This document shows, piece after piece, positions 55,337 through 63,929 of a stretch of 64,000 nucleotides of DNA. The stretch comes from Streptomyces paludis. GTDB lineage: Bacteria; Actinomycetota; Actinomycetes; Streptomycetales; Streptomycetaceae. Below the pieces are notes generated by a model, which searched no databases, was not told the DNA's origin, and worked only from the letters and a program-made list of their open reading frames with translations. Numbering within the stretch: the stretch's first letter is position 1; each line of letters begins with the position of its first letter. Location of the stretch: contig NZ_CP031194.1 in assembly GCF_003344965.1 (NCBI RefSeq), positions 6,572,001-6,636,000 of the forward strand. The letters run 5' to 3'. A program made the translations under genes and the position numbers.

Positions 55337-56920
55337 ATGGCTGTGCATCAACTCCCGGCGGAGACCGGTGAATTCGCGCGGTATTTAAGAGACCTCGCGG
55401 CGCGGCTCGACCCGGCCGGCGGCTGGTACGGGGTCTTCCGGCACCGGGACCCCGACGGGCTGCGCGCCTGTTTCGACGGCGCCCAGATCCCGCCCTGGGA
55501 CGTGGTCGAGTCGCTCCTCCAGGACTTCGCGGCCGGGCGCGACGAGCGCCTGGTGGCCCGCGAGACCGTACGGGCCGGCCGGCTCCACACCGCGTCGGCC
55601 GCCGCGTACGACCGCCTGCCCGGCGGCGCCGAGGCGCTCGCGGAGCGGCTGCGGCTGATGCTCCGTGAGCAGACGTACGCGGCGGGCCGGGCCGACGAAC
55701 TCGTCCGGCTGCTCCGTACGGCCCCCGAGGGCGCGCCCGAGACGGAGCGGCTCACCCACGAACTGGCCTGGATCCGCGACGACCACACGCGCGCCACCGC
55801 GCGCTGCGCCGAACTCCGCGCCCGGCTGGCCTCCTTGACGCCGCCCGGCCGCCCCGGTGCGCCCGGCCGCCCGCCCGCGCCGGGAAGCTGGTTCCGCGGC
55901 GAGGGGCCGTCCGACTTCGGCGGGACGGATCCGGATCCGGGCCCGGCCACCCGTGCCGGTACGGGAGCGGGTACGGATACGGGCGCGGGCGCCGTGCCGC
56001 ACGCCGAGCCCGACGAGCCCCGCGAGCTGACCGCCAAGGAGAGACGCGCCAGGGAGAAGAAGGAGAAGCGGGAGAAGAAGGAGAAGCGGCCCGCGGCCCC
56101 GCGCAAACCGCGCGGCGCCCGCTTCGCCGGGATCGAGGCCGAAGACCCGGGCTCCGGCCCGGGCCCCGACCCCGGCATCGGCTTTGAGCCCGCCACCGGA
56201 CCCGGGCCCGGACCCGTGACCGCTCCCGCCGGAGGGGCCCGTTCCGGCACCGGCCCCCGGACCGCACCGGCCGCACCGGCGCCGATGGCGCCCGTACCGC
56301 CTCCCCGTACCTCCGGCGCCCCGCGCGGCGCCCGCTTCGGCGGCGCGCCCGCCGCGCCCGCGCGCCCCGCGGAGCCCGACCTGACCGTCGCGGACCGCCG
56401 GGCCGTCGCCGACACCGTCGCCCTGCTGATCCGGCTGCGCGCCGAGGGACGCAGCGGCGAGGCCCATGTCGTCCTCTGCGAGGCCGCGGGCCGCCCGCCC
56501 GGTCAACTCCCGCCGCTCGGCGCCGAACTGCGCCGCGCCGGACTCGGCGCCGACTGGTCCGAACTGCTCTGGGAGGCCGCCTCCCTGCCGCCCGAGCGTC
56601 TCGCCGCGGCGGCCGGCGCGCTCGCCGCCGCCGGCCGGGACGACGACTGCGCCCAACTGCTGCGCCAGGCGGTCTCCCGGCCCCCCGGGGAGATCACCGA
56701 GGCCGTCCGCGCGCTCGGCGACGCGGGCCGCGCCCGGGAGGCGAAAGGGCTGCTCAGCGCGTTCGTACAGGCCCGTACACCGGAGGACGCGGCGCTGCTC
56801 GCCGCCCCCGATCCGCGGCGGCTCGTACCGCGCCTCCTCGACGCGGCCCGCGCGGTCTCGACCGCCCGCGAACGCGATCTCGTCCACGCGCTGCGCACCG
56901 CCGGGATCGTGGCCGGCTGA
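55337..56920 (+). CDS. Conserved Streptomyces protein with low-complexity linker and a TTA codon
   Basis: A 527-residue protein I do not recognise. Residues 1 to about 170 are helical (PAETGEFARYLRDLAARLDPAGGWYGVFRHRDPDGLRACFDG and a coiled region). The middle (about 180-350) is Gly/Pro/Ala-rich with a highly charged run KERRAREKKEKREKKEKRP. Residues about 360-527 form an Ala/Leu-rich helical repeat array ([65 protein letters not shown]) like TPR/PPR-type units. There is no signal or membrane segment. Codon 17 is TTA (55385-55387) followed by AGA, so bldA control is plausible. Confidence 0.65.
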   Translation: MAVHQLPAETGEFARYLRDLAARLDPAGGWYGVFRHRDPDGLRACFDGAQIPPWDVVESLLQDFAAGRDERLVARETVRAGRLHTASAAAYDRLPGGAEALAERLRLMLREQTYAAGRADELVRLLRTAPEGAPETERLTHELAWIRDDHTRATARCAELRARLASLTPPGRPGAPGRPPAPGSWFRGEGPSDFGGTDPDPGPATRAGTGAGTDTGAGAVPHAEPDEPRELTAKERRAREKKEKREKKEKRPAAPRKPRGARFAGIEAEDPGSGPGPDPGIGFEPATGPGPGPVTAPAGGARSGTGPRTAPAAPAPMAPVPPPRTSGAPRGARFGGAPAAPARPAEPDLTVADRRAVADTVALLIRLRAEGRSGEAHVVLCEAAGRPPGQLPPLGAELRRAGLGADWSELLWEAASLPPERLAAAAGALAAAGRDDDCAQLLRQAVSRPPGEITEAVRALGDAGRAREAKGLLSAFVQARTPEDAALLAAPDPRRLVPRLLDAARAVSTARERDLVHALRTAGIVAG

Positions 56921-57092
56921 CGGGGTGCGAGGGCGGTCGGCGGTGCGGTCGGCGGTGCTGCGGTCCGGGGTGCGCGCCCGGGCATTCCGGCCGGAACCGC
57001 TCGATGTCGACCGCTCGGGTATGAAACTTGATCGACTCTGCGGGTTAACGACGATGGTCTTGCCGTCGTGTGAACCGGGGCTTAGGTTCTCC

Positions 57093-57121
57093 CTCTACGC
57101 ATCGAATCTACGTGCGTAGAG
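57093..57121 (+). promoter_or_regulatory. Inverted-repeat operator of the pyrimidine/hydantoin operon
   Basis: CTCTACGCA (57093-57101) and TGCGTAGAG (57113-57121) are perfect 9-bp arms around 11 bases. A second overlapping palindrome, CTACG-TG-CGTAG, makes up the right half, so three CTACG half-sites are present. It ends 32 bp before the first gene. The regulator is not encoded next to it. Confidence 0.6.
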
Positions 57122-57153
57122 CGCACGGAACGCACCCGCCGAAGGAGCAGCTC

Positions 57154-57996
57154 GTGGCCTCAGTCGTACGCGCCGCACTCGTCCAGGCGACCTGGACGGG
57201 TGACACCGAATCCATGATCGCGAAACACGAGGAACACGCCCGCGAGGCGGCCCGGCAGGGCGCGAAGATCATCGGCTTCCAGGAAGTCTTCAACGCGCCC
57301 TACTTCTGCCAGGTGCAGGAGCCCGAGCACTACCGGTGGGCCGAACCGGTTCCCGACGGCCCGACCGTCAGCCGGATGCGCGAGCTGGCCCGCGAGACCG
57401 GCATGGTCATCGTCGTGCCCGTCTTCGAGATCGAGCAGTCCGGCTTCTACTACAACACCGCGGCGGTCATCGACGCCGACGGCTCGTACCTCGGCAAGTA
57501 CCGCAAGCACCACATCCCGCAGGTCAAGGGCTTCTGGGAGAAGTACTACTTCAAGCCCGGCAACGCCGGCTGGCCCGTCTTCGACACCGCCGTCGGCCGG
57601 GTCGGTGTCTACATCTGCTACGACCGCCACTTCCCCGAGGGCTGGCGCCAGCTCGGGCTGAACGGCGCGCAGATCGTCTACAACCCCTCCGCCACCTCGC
57701 GCGGCCTCTCCAGCTACCTCTGGCAGCTCGAACAGCCCGCCGCCGCCGTCGCCAACGAGTACTTCGTCGCCGCGATCAACCGCGTCGGCCAGGAGGAGTA
57801 CGGCGACAACGACTTCTACGGCACGAGCTACTTCGTCGACCCGCGCGGCCAGTTCGTCGGCGACACCGCGAGCGACAAGGCCGAGGAACTCGTCGTCCGC
57901 GACCTCGACTTCGGCCTGATCGACGAGGTGCGCCAGCAGTGGGCGTTCTACCGGGACCGCCGCCCCGACGCGTACGAGGGACTGGTGCGGCCATGA
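57154..57996 (+). CDS. Beta-ureidopropionase / N-carbamoyl amidohydrolase (nitrilase superfamily)
   Basis: A 280-residue CN-hydrolase with the catalytic triad Glu in IGFQEVFNAPYFC, Lys in YRKHHIPQVKGFWEKYYF and Cys in VYICYDRHFPEGWRQ. These surroundings are those of beta-ureidopropionases, which release beta-alanine, CO2 and NH3 from N-carbamoyl-beta-alanine. GTG 57154 has GAAGGAG 7 bases upstream; the frame runs further up into the operator. It overlaps the aminotransferase gene by 4 bp and is first in the operon. Confidence 0.9.
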   Translation: MASVVRAALVQATWTGDTESMIAKHEEHAREAARQGAKIIGFQEVFNAPYFCQVQEPEHYRWAEPVPDGPTVSRMRELARETGMVIVVPVFEIEQSGFYYNTAAVIDADGSYLGKYRKHHIPQVKGFWEKYYFKPGNAGWPVFDTAVGRVGVYICYDRHFPEGWRQLGLNGAQIVYNPSATSRGLSSYLWQLEQPAAAVANEYFVAAINRVGQEEYGDNDFYGTSYFVDPRGQFVGDTASDKAEELVVRDLDFGLIDEVRQQWAFYRDRRPDAYEGLVRP

Positions 57997-59273
57997 GCGA
58001 GCTGCACGCCAGGCACCGCGCCGTCCTCCCCGAGTGGCTCGCGCTCTACTACCAGGACCCCATCGAGATCACCCACGGCGAGGGCCGCCATGTGTGGGAC
58101 GCCGACGGCAACCGCTATCTCGACTTCTTCGGCGGCATCCTCACCACCATGACCGCCCACGCGCTCCCCGAGGTCACCAAGGCGGTGAGCGAGCAGGCCG
58201 GCCGGATCATCCACTCCTCCACGCTCTACCTCAACCGCCCCATGGTCGAACTCGCCGAGCGCATCGCCGGGTTGTCCGGCATCCCCGACGCCCGGGTCTT
58301 CTTCACCACCTCGGGCACCGAGGCCAATGACACCGCGCTGCTGCTGGCCACCGCGTACCGCGGCTCGCAGCAGATCCTGGCCATGCGCAACAGCTACCAC
58401 GGCCGCTCCTTCTCCACCGTCTCGATCACCGGCAACCGCGGCTGGTCGCCCACCGGGCTCTCCCCGCTCCAGACGCTGTACGTCCACGGCGCCGTCCGCA
58501 ACCGGGGCCCGTACGCCGGGCTCACCGACGAGCGGTACATCGAGGCATGCGTCGAGGACCTCGAAGACCTGCTCGGCCATGTCCGTACCCCCGCCGCGCT
58601 GATCGCCGAACCCATCCAGGGCGTCGGCGGCTTCACCGCCCCGCCCGACGGGCTGTACGCCGCGTTCCGCGAAGTCCTCGACCGGCACGGCATCCTGTGG
58701 ATCAGCGACGAGGTGCAGACCGGCTGGGGCCGCACCGGCGAACACTTCTGGGGCTGGCAGGCACACGCGCAGAACGGCCCGCCGGACATCCTCACCTTCG
58801 CCAAGGGCATCGGCAACGGCATGTCCATCGGCGGGGTCGTCGCCCGCGCCGACATCATGAACTGCCTCGACGCCAACTCCCTCTCGACCTTCGGCGGCAG
58901 CCCCGTCACCATGGCCGCCGGCCTCGCCAACCTCTCGTATCTGCTGGAGCACGACCTCCAGGGCAACGCCCGCCGCGTCGGCGGACTGCTCATCGAGCGG
59001 CTGCGCGCCATCGGCGCCCGCGTCGACTCCGTACGGGAGGTACGCGGCCGGGGCCTGATGATCGGGATCGAGCTGACCGAGCCGGGGACGGCCGACGCCG
59101 CGCCCGGCAAGGTCGCGGCGGTGCTCGAAGCGGCCCGCGAGGGCGGGCTGCTGATCGGCAAGGGCGGCGGACACAACACCAGCGTGCTGCGGATCGCGCC
59201 ACCGCTCTCGCTGACCGTCGCCGAGGCGGAGGAAGGCGCCGCGATCCTCGAACAGGCGTTGCGCGCACTGTAG
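57993..59273 (+). CDS. Class III PLP aminotransferase (beta-alanine or related omega-amino acid)
   Basis: A 426-residue fold-type I aminotransferase. It has DADGNRYLDFFGGILTTMTAHALPEV, TTSGTEANDTALLLAT, NSYHGRSFSTVSITG, WISDEVQTGWGRTGEHFW (PLP Asp), FAKGIGNGMSIGGVV with the Schiff-base Lys, and FGGSPVTMAAGLA. The family members next to dihydropyrimidinase use beta-alanine or 3-aminoisobutyrate with pyruvate or glyoxylate as acceptor, giving malonate semialdehyde. That role is inferred from context. The ATG overlaps the upstream stop (ATGA). Confidence 0.88.
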   Translation: MSELHARHRAVLPEWLALYYQDPIEITHGEGRHVWDADGNRYLDFFGGILTTMTAHALPEVTKAVSEQAGRIIHSSTLYLNRPMVELAERIAGLSGIPDARVFFTTSGTEANDTALLLATAYRGSQQILAMRNSYHGRSFSTVSITGNRGWSPTGLSPLQTLYVHGAVRNRGPYAGLTDERYIEACVEDLEDLLGHVRTPAALIAEPIQGVGGFTAPPDGLYAAFREVLDRHGILWISDEVQTGWGRTGEHFWGWQAHAQNGPPDILTFAKGIGNGMSIGGVVARADIMNCLDANSLSTFGGSPVTMAAGLANLSYLLEHDLQGNARRVGGLLIERLRAIGARVDSVREVRGRGLMIGIELTEPGTADAAPGKVAAVLEAAREGGLLIGKGGGHNTSVLRIAPPLSLTVAEAEEGAAILEQALRAL

Positions 59274-59348
59274 TTCGGCCGAGCGGGCCGGCCAGGAAGG
59301 CAGCCGGCCGAGCAGGGCAGTCAGCCCAGACAAGGGAGCGCCACCCGT

Positions 59349-60758
59349 ATGAGCAGCAGTACCCGCACCCTGATCCGCGGCGGTCTCGTCATCACCGCCG
59401 CCGACGAGATCCACGCCGATGTCCTGATCGAGGACGGCCGGATCGTCGCCCTCGCCGCCCACGGCTCCGGCCCCGCCGAGAGCTGGACCGCGGGCCGGAC
59501 GATCGACGCCACCGGCAAGTACGTCATCCCGGGCGGTGTCGACGCGCACACCCATATGGAGATGCCGTTCGGCGGGACCTTCGCCGCCGACACCTTCGAG
59601 ACCGGCACCCGGGCGGCGGCCTGGGGCGGCACCACCACCATCGTCGACTTCGCCATCCAGTCCCCGGGCCGGTCGCTGCGCGAGGGCCTGGACGCCTGGT
59701 TCGCCAAGGCCGACGGCCGGTGCGCCATCGACTACGGCTTCCACATGATCATGGCCGATGTCAACGAGGGCTCCCTCAAGGAGATGGATCTTCTCGTTCA
59801 GGAGGGAATTACCTCCTTCAAGCTCTTCATGGCCTATCCGGGGGTCTTCTACAGCGACGACGGCCAGATCCTGCGGGCCATGCAGCGCGCCTCGTCCAAC
59901 GGCGGGCTGATCATGATGCACGCCGAGAACGGCATCGCGATCGATGTCCTCGTCGAGCAGGCCCTGGCCGCCGGCCGTACCGATCCCCGCTACCACGGCG
60001 AGGTACGGAAGGTGCTGCTGGAGGCCGAGGCCACCCACCGCGCGATCCAGCTCGCCCGGGTCGCGGACGCCCCGCTGTACGTGGTGCATGTGTCGGCGGA
60101 GGAGGCCGTGGCCGAACTGGCCGCCGCCCGGGACAAGGGACTCCCGGTCTTCGGCGAGACCTGTCCGCAGTACCTCTTCCTCTCCACCGACAACCTCGCC
60201 GAACCGGACTTCGAGGGCGCCAAGTACGTCTGCTCCACCCCGCTGCGGCCCAGGGACCACCAGGACGCGCTGTGGCGCGGGCTGCGCACCGACGATCTCC
60301 AGGTGGTCTCCACGGACCACTGCCCGTTCTGCTTCACGGGGCAGAAGGAGATGGGCCGCGGTGACTTCTCGAAGATTCCCAACGGGCTGCCCGGGGTGGA
60401 GAACCGGATGGATCTGCTCCACCAGGCCGTGGTCGAGGGGAAGTTGAGCCGCCGCCGCTGGATCGACATCGCCTGCGCCGCCCCGGCCCGGATGTTCGGC
60501 CTCTACCCGCGCAAGGGCACCATCGCGCCCGGCGCCGACGCCGATGTCGTCATCTACGACCCGCACACCGAGCAGACGGTGTCCGCCGAGACCCATCACA
60601 TGGCCGTCGACTACTCCGCCTACGAGGGCAAGCGCCTCACCGGCCGGGTGGAGTCCGTGCTCTCCCGGGGCGAACTCGTCATCGACCGGCGGGAGTTCAC
60701 CGGCCGGGCCGGACACGGCCAGTACACCCCCCGCTCGACCTGTCAGTACCTCACCTGA
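59349..60758 (+). CDS. hydA: Dihydropyrimidinase / D-hydantoinase
   Basis: A 469-residue cyclic amidohydrolase with metal motif GGVDAHTHMEMPFGGT, carboxylated Lys in ITSFKLFMAYPGVFY, HAENG, VVHVSAEEAV, the STDHCPF Asp and the substrate loop KIPNGLPGVENRM. These separate dihydropyrimidinase from allantoinase. It opens dihydrouracil and dihydrothymine to N-carbamoyl-beta-amino acids, the substrate of the first enzyme of this operon. ATG 59349 lies 10 bases after GGGAG. The spacing to the aminotransferase is 75 bp. Confidence 0.92.
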   Translation: MSSSTRTLIRGGLVITAADEIHADVLIEDGRIVALAAHGSGPAESWTAGRTIDATGKYVIPGGVDAHTHMEMPFGGTFAADTFETGTRAAAWGGTTTIVDFAIQSPGRSLREGLDAWFAKADGRCAIDYGFHMIMADVNEGSLKEMDLLVQEGITSFKLFMAYPGVFYSDDGQILRAMQRASSNGGLIMMHAENGIAIDVLVEQALAAGRTDPRYHGEVRKVLLEAEATHRAIQLARVADAPLYVVHVSAEEAVAELAAARDKGLPVFGETCPQYLFLSTDNLAEPDFEGAKYVCSTPLRPRDHQDALWRGLRTDDLQVVSTDHCPFCFTGQKEMGRGDFSKIPNGLPGVENRMDLLHQAVVEGKLSRRRWIDIACAAPARMFGLYPRKGTIAPGADADVVIYDPHTEQTVSAETHHMAVDYSAYEGKRLTGRVESVLSRGELVIDRREFTGRAGHGQYTPRSTCQYLT

Positions 60759-60796
60759 ACCGCGTCTCATCTGAACCATCGGGAGCGTCGCACGTC

Positions 60797-61798
60797 ATGG
60801 ACTTCGGACTCGTTCTCCAGACCGACCCGCCCGCCTCGGCGGTCGTCGATCTCATGCAGCGCGCGGAGCGCAACGGCTTCCGGTACGGCTGGACCTTCGA
60901 CTCGGCCGTGCTCTGGCAGGAGCCGTTCGTCATCTACAGCCAGATCCTGGCCCACACGGAGAAGCTGGTTGTGGGCCCGATGGTCACCAACCCGGGCACC
61001 CGGACCTGGGAGGTGACCGCCTCCACCTTCGCCACGCTCAACGACATGTACGGCAACCGCACGGTGTGCGGGATCGGACGCGGCGACTCCGCGATGCGGG
61101 TCGCCGGGCGCGCGCCCAACACACTGGCCCGGCTGGGCGAGGCGATGGGCGCGATCCGGGATCTGGCGGAGGGCCGGGAGGCCGAGGTCGGCGGCAGCCC
61201 GATCCGTATTCCGTGGATCCGGGACGGGAAACTGCCGGTCTGGATGGCGGCGTACGGCCCGAAGGCGCTCGCGCTGGCGGGCGAGAAGGCCGACGGGTTC
61301 ATCCTCCAGCTCGCCGACCCCTACCTCACGGAGTGGATGGTCAAGGCGGTCCGCCAGGCCGCCGTGGCGGCGGGCCGGGACCCGGACGCGATCACGATCT
61401 GCGTGGCGGCCCCCGCGTACGTCGGCGACGACCTCGCGCACGCCCGCGACCAGTGCCGCTGGTTCGGCGGGATGGTCGGCAACCATGTCGCCGACCTGGT
61501 CTCCCGCTACGGCGAGCACTCCTCGATGGTCCCCGAGGAGCTGACCGCGTACGTCAAGTCCCGTCAGGGGTACGACTACAGCCACCACGGCCGGGCCGGG
61601 AACCCGTCCGCCGACTTCGTCCCCGACGAGATCGTCGACCGCTTCTGCCTGCTGGGCCCGGCCGAGGCCCATATCGAGAAGCTGCGGGCCCTGCGCGACC
61701 TCGGCGTCGACCAGTTCGCCGTGTACGCCATGCACGACGCCCGGGAGGCCGTCATCGACGCGTACGGACAGCACATCATCCCCGCACTCGACGCATGA
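60797..61798 (+). CDS. LLM-class F420-dependent oxidoreductase of the pyrimidine operon
   Basis: A 333-residue luciferase-like monooxygenase-fold protein beginning MDFGLVLQTDPPASAVVDLMQRAERNGFRYGWTFDS. Later segments are YGNRTVCGIGRGDSAMRVAGRAPNTLARLGEAM and WMAAYGPKALALAGEKADGFILQLADPYLTEWMV. It fits the F420-linked subfamily (TIGR03842 as I recall) that regularly accompanies hydantoinase genes. It lies 38 bases after hydA. No flavin dihydropyrimidine dehydrogenase is present in the window, so a role in the reductive or oxidative step on the pyrimidine or its product is possible but unproven. Confidence 0.82.
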   Translation: MDFGLVLQTDPPASAVVDLMQRAERNGFRYGWTFDSAVLWQEPFVIYSQILAHTEKLVVGPMVTNPGTRTWEVTASTFATLNDMYGNRTVCGIGRGDSAMRVAGRAPNTLARLGEAMGAIRDLAEGREAEVGGSPIRIPWIRDGKLPVWMAAYGPKALALAGEKADGFILQLADPYLTEWMVKAVRQAAVAAGRDPDAITICVAAPAYVGDDLAHARDQCRWFGGMVGNHVADLVSRYGEHSSMVPEELTAYVKSRQGYDYSHHGRAGNPSADFVPDEIVDRFCLLGPAEAHIEKLRALRDLGVDQFAVYAMHDAREAVIDAYGQHIIPALDA

Positions 61799-61866
61799 CC
61801 ACCGACGGGGAGGCGCGGATGCCCCCGGCATCCTCCCGGTGACCGACCCTGTTGAGTGCGTCCCTG

Positions 61867-61910
61867 GGGCGGTACGGTGCCGACTCGGCGTCCGCGGTGC
61901 CGTACCGCCC
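61867..61910. terminator. Bidirectional terminator between convergent genes
   Basis: Perfect 11-bp arms GGGCGGTACGG (61867-61877) and CCGTACCGCCC (61900-61910) enclose 22 bases that contain an inner GCCGA-C-TCGGC stem. It separates the pyrimidine operon (+) from the SGNH hydrolase gene (-). Confidence 0.7.
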
Positions 61911-61977
61911 ACGGTGTGGTCCTGGCCGTCTCCGGACCGAGCGCGCCGATGGCCCGGTTCGCCCGCCGCCCGCCCTC

Positions 61978-62760
61978 TCAGACGGGCGGTGTCACCGGTC
62001 CGGGTTCGGGCCGCTTCGCCGAGCACCCGTCGCCCGAGGAGCGTCCGCGCAGGCGCCGCCAGAGCCACGGCCCCAGGAAGCCCAGGACCCAGCGCACTTC
62101 GGTACGCACGGCTCCGAGAGCGGAGACGGGCGGTCGCGGCGGCAGCGGGTCGTTCCAGCCGCCGTGGCCGGTCAGTCCGAGGACATGCGCCATGCCCGAG
62201 GCGATGCGCGCGTGCCCGAGCGGGCTGGTGTGCAGCCTGTCGGCGCTCCACAAGCGGGGATCGGTCGTGACCGGGTGCGGGAAGACGTCCAGGACCGTCA
62301 CACCGTGCCGTTCCGCGGCGGCGCGCAGCCGGGCGTTGAGGTCGACGACACGCGGGAGCATCCGGCGTGCGAGAGGCGAGATCCTGCCCGGATCCGGGAA
62401 GGTCATGACGGCGACACGAGCGCCCGACGCGGTGAGGCCGACGAACATCTCCTCGATGTCGGCGACCACCGAAGCGGCGTCGAAACCGGACCGCACCAGA
62501 TCGTTCATGCCCGCCGTCACCGTCACGAGATCCGGCTTCAGCGCCAGCGCGGGACCGAGTTGCTCGGCCCTGATCTGCGCGGCGGACTTCCCGCGCACGG
62601 CGAGGTTGGCGTAGGTGAGGCCGGGCCGGCGCGCCGCGAGTATCTCCGCGAGCCGGTCGGCCCAGCCGCGGTGGCCGCCCGAGGGGGACGGGTCACCGAG
62701 GCCCTCCGACAGGCTGTCGCCGATGGCCACATAGCGCATGAAGGAGCCAGGATCCGTCAT
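61978..62760 (-). CDS. SGNH/GDSL-family hydrolase
   Basis: A 260-residue lipase/esterase-like hydrolase. Block I is YVAIGDSLSEGLGD with the nucleophile Ser, block II Gly is in YANLAVRGKSAAQI, block III is TVTAGMNDLVR with the oxyanion Asn, and block V is SADRLHTSPLGHARIA with the catalytic Asp and His. There is no signal peptide, so it is probably cytosolic. The C-terminal 60 residues (WVLGFLGPWLWRRLRGR and a polar tail) could touch the membrane. The substrate is unknown. ATG 62760 gives MTDPGSFMRY; the later Met of MRYVAIG is an alternative. Confidence 0.85.
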   Translation of the reverse strand: MTDPGSFMRYVAIGDSLSEGLGDPSPSGGHRGWADRLAEILAARRPGLTYANLAVRGKSAAQIRAEQLGPALALKPDLVTVTAGMNDLVRSGFDAASVVADIEEMFVGLTASGARVAVMTFPDPGRISPLARRMLPRVVDLNARLRAAAERHGVTVLDVFPHPVTTDPRLWSADRLHTSPLGHARIASGMAHVLGLTGHGGWNDPLPPRPPVSALGAVRTEVRWVLGFLGPWLWRRLRGRSSGDGCSAKRPEPGPVTPPV

Positions 62761-62888
62761 GGGCGGAGTCTATGACGCATGGATACGCGTCTGCTCCGCC
62801 GAGGCGCGGTCCGCGGGGCCTTTCCGACCGGACGAACGGGAGCCACGTCGCTCGTGGGTCCCGTGTCCGGTTCCGCGCCGGCGGCGGG

Positions 62889-63929
62889 TCACCGGTGGGT
62901 GCGCAGAAAGACGTCCACCCGGGTGCCGCGGCCGGGGACGCTGTCGAGGCGGATCCGGCCGCGGTGCAGGTCCGTGATCGCGGCCACGATGGCCAGGCCC
63001 AGTCCGCTGCCGCCGTCGGCCCGGCTGCGGCCCTTGCCGGCGCGGTAGAAGCGGTCGAAGACGCGGGTGCGGGACTCGTGCGGAATACCTGGGCCGAAGT
63101 CCTCCACCCGCAGCAGCACCTCGCTGCCCGACGTGCTCAGGGAGACACGGCAGGGTGTGTCCGCCGGGGTGTGCATACGGACGTTGCCCAGCAGGTTCCC
63201 GAGCAGGCTCCGCAGCTGGGCCTCGTCCCCCAGGACCGTCACGCCCGGCTCGACGCGCGCCTCGGCCGGACGTGACGGCTCCACGGCCGCGGCGTCGAGG
63301 CAGCAGTCGCGTACGAGCCGGCTCAGGTCCACCACCTCCCGGTCCGCCTCCTCCGCCACATCGAACCGGGCGAGCATCAGCAGCGACTCGACCAGCCGTG
63401 TCATGCGATGGATCTCGGAGAGCATGCGCGCCACCGCGTCGTCCACCGCGGCCCGGTCCGGCAGGGCGCCGCTCTGGTACAACTCCGCGTATCCGCGCAG
63501 GGACTGGAGCGGTGTGCGCAGTTCGTGCGAGGCATCGGCCACGAACTGGCGCATCCGGTCCTCGGACTGTTCACGGGCGGCGAGCGCGGCATGGATCTGG
63601 TCGAGCATCGCGTTGAGCGCCTCGGCGAGGCGCCCGGCCTCCGTGGTGGGCGCGGAGCCGGCCGCGGCCAGCCGCTGGGCGAAGTCGCCGGCGGCGATGG
63701 CGTCGGCGGTTTCCGCCGCCCGCTCCAGCGGCCGCAGTTCCCGCCGTACGACGGCGGTGCTCACCAGGGCCACACCGGTCAGCCCGGCGATTTCCACCAG
63801 CACGATCATGGCGGGGTCGCCGCTGACGACCCAGGTGAACGCGGTGGTGGCCATGGCGCCCGCGCACAGCGCCGTGACGACCACGCTCAGGCGCGTGCGC
63901 AACGGCGATCGGGACAGCCGGCTCAGCAC
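62889..63929 (-). CDS. Membrane sensor histidine kinase (HAMP, HisKA)
   Basis: A 346-residue kinase. Two membrane helices (about 13-33 and 40-60) have only a very short outside loop. They are followed by a HAMP linker (RRELRPLERAAETADAIAAGDFAQRL), HisKA with phospho-acceptor SHELRTPLQSLRGYAEL, and HATPase with the N box (LRSLLGNLLGNVRMHTP), G1 DFGPGIP and G2 GSGLGLAIV. The N box reads GNLLGNVRMHTP, slightly unlike the common NLLxNAxxHT. GTG 63929 has GGGAG 6 bases upstream. It overlaps the end of the response regulator gene, so they form one operon. Confidence 0.9.
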   Translation of the reverse strand: MLSRLSRSPLRTRLSVVVTALCAGAMATTAFTWVVSGDPAMIVLVEIAGLTGVALVSTAVVRRELRPLERAAETADAIAAGDFAQRLAAAGSAPTTEAGRLAEALNAMLDQIHAALAAREQSEDRMRQFVADASHELRTPLQSLRGYAELYQSGALPDRAAVDDAVARMLSEIHRMTRLVESLLMLARFDVAEEADREVVDLSRLVRDCCLDAAAVEPSRPAEARVEPGVTVLGDEAQLRSLLGNLLGNVRMHTPADTPCRVSLSTSGSEVLLRVEDFGPGIPHESRTRVFDRFYRAGKGRSRADGGSGLGLAIVAAITDLHRGRIRLDSVPGRGTRVDVFLRTHR

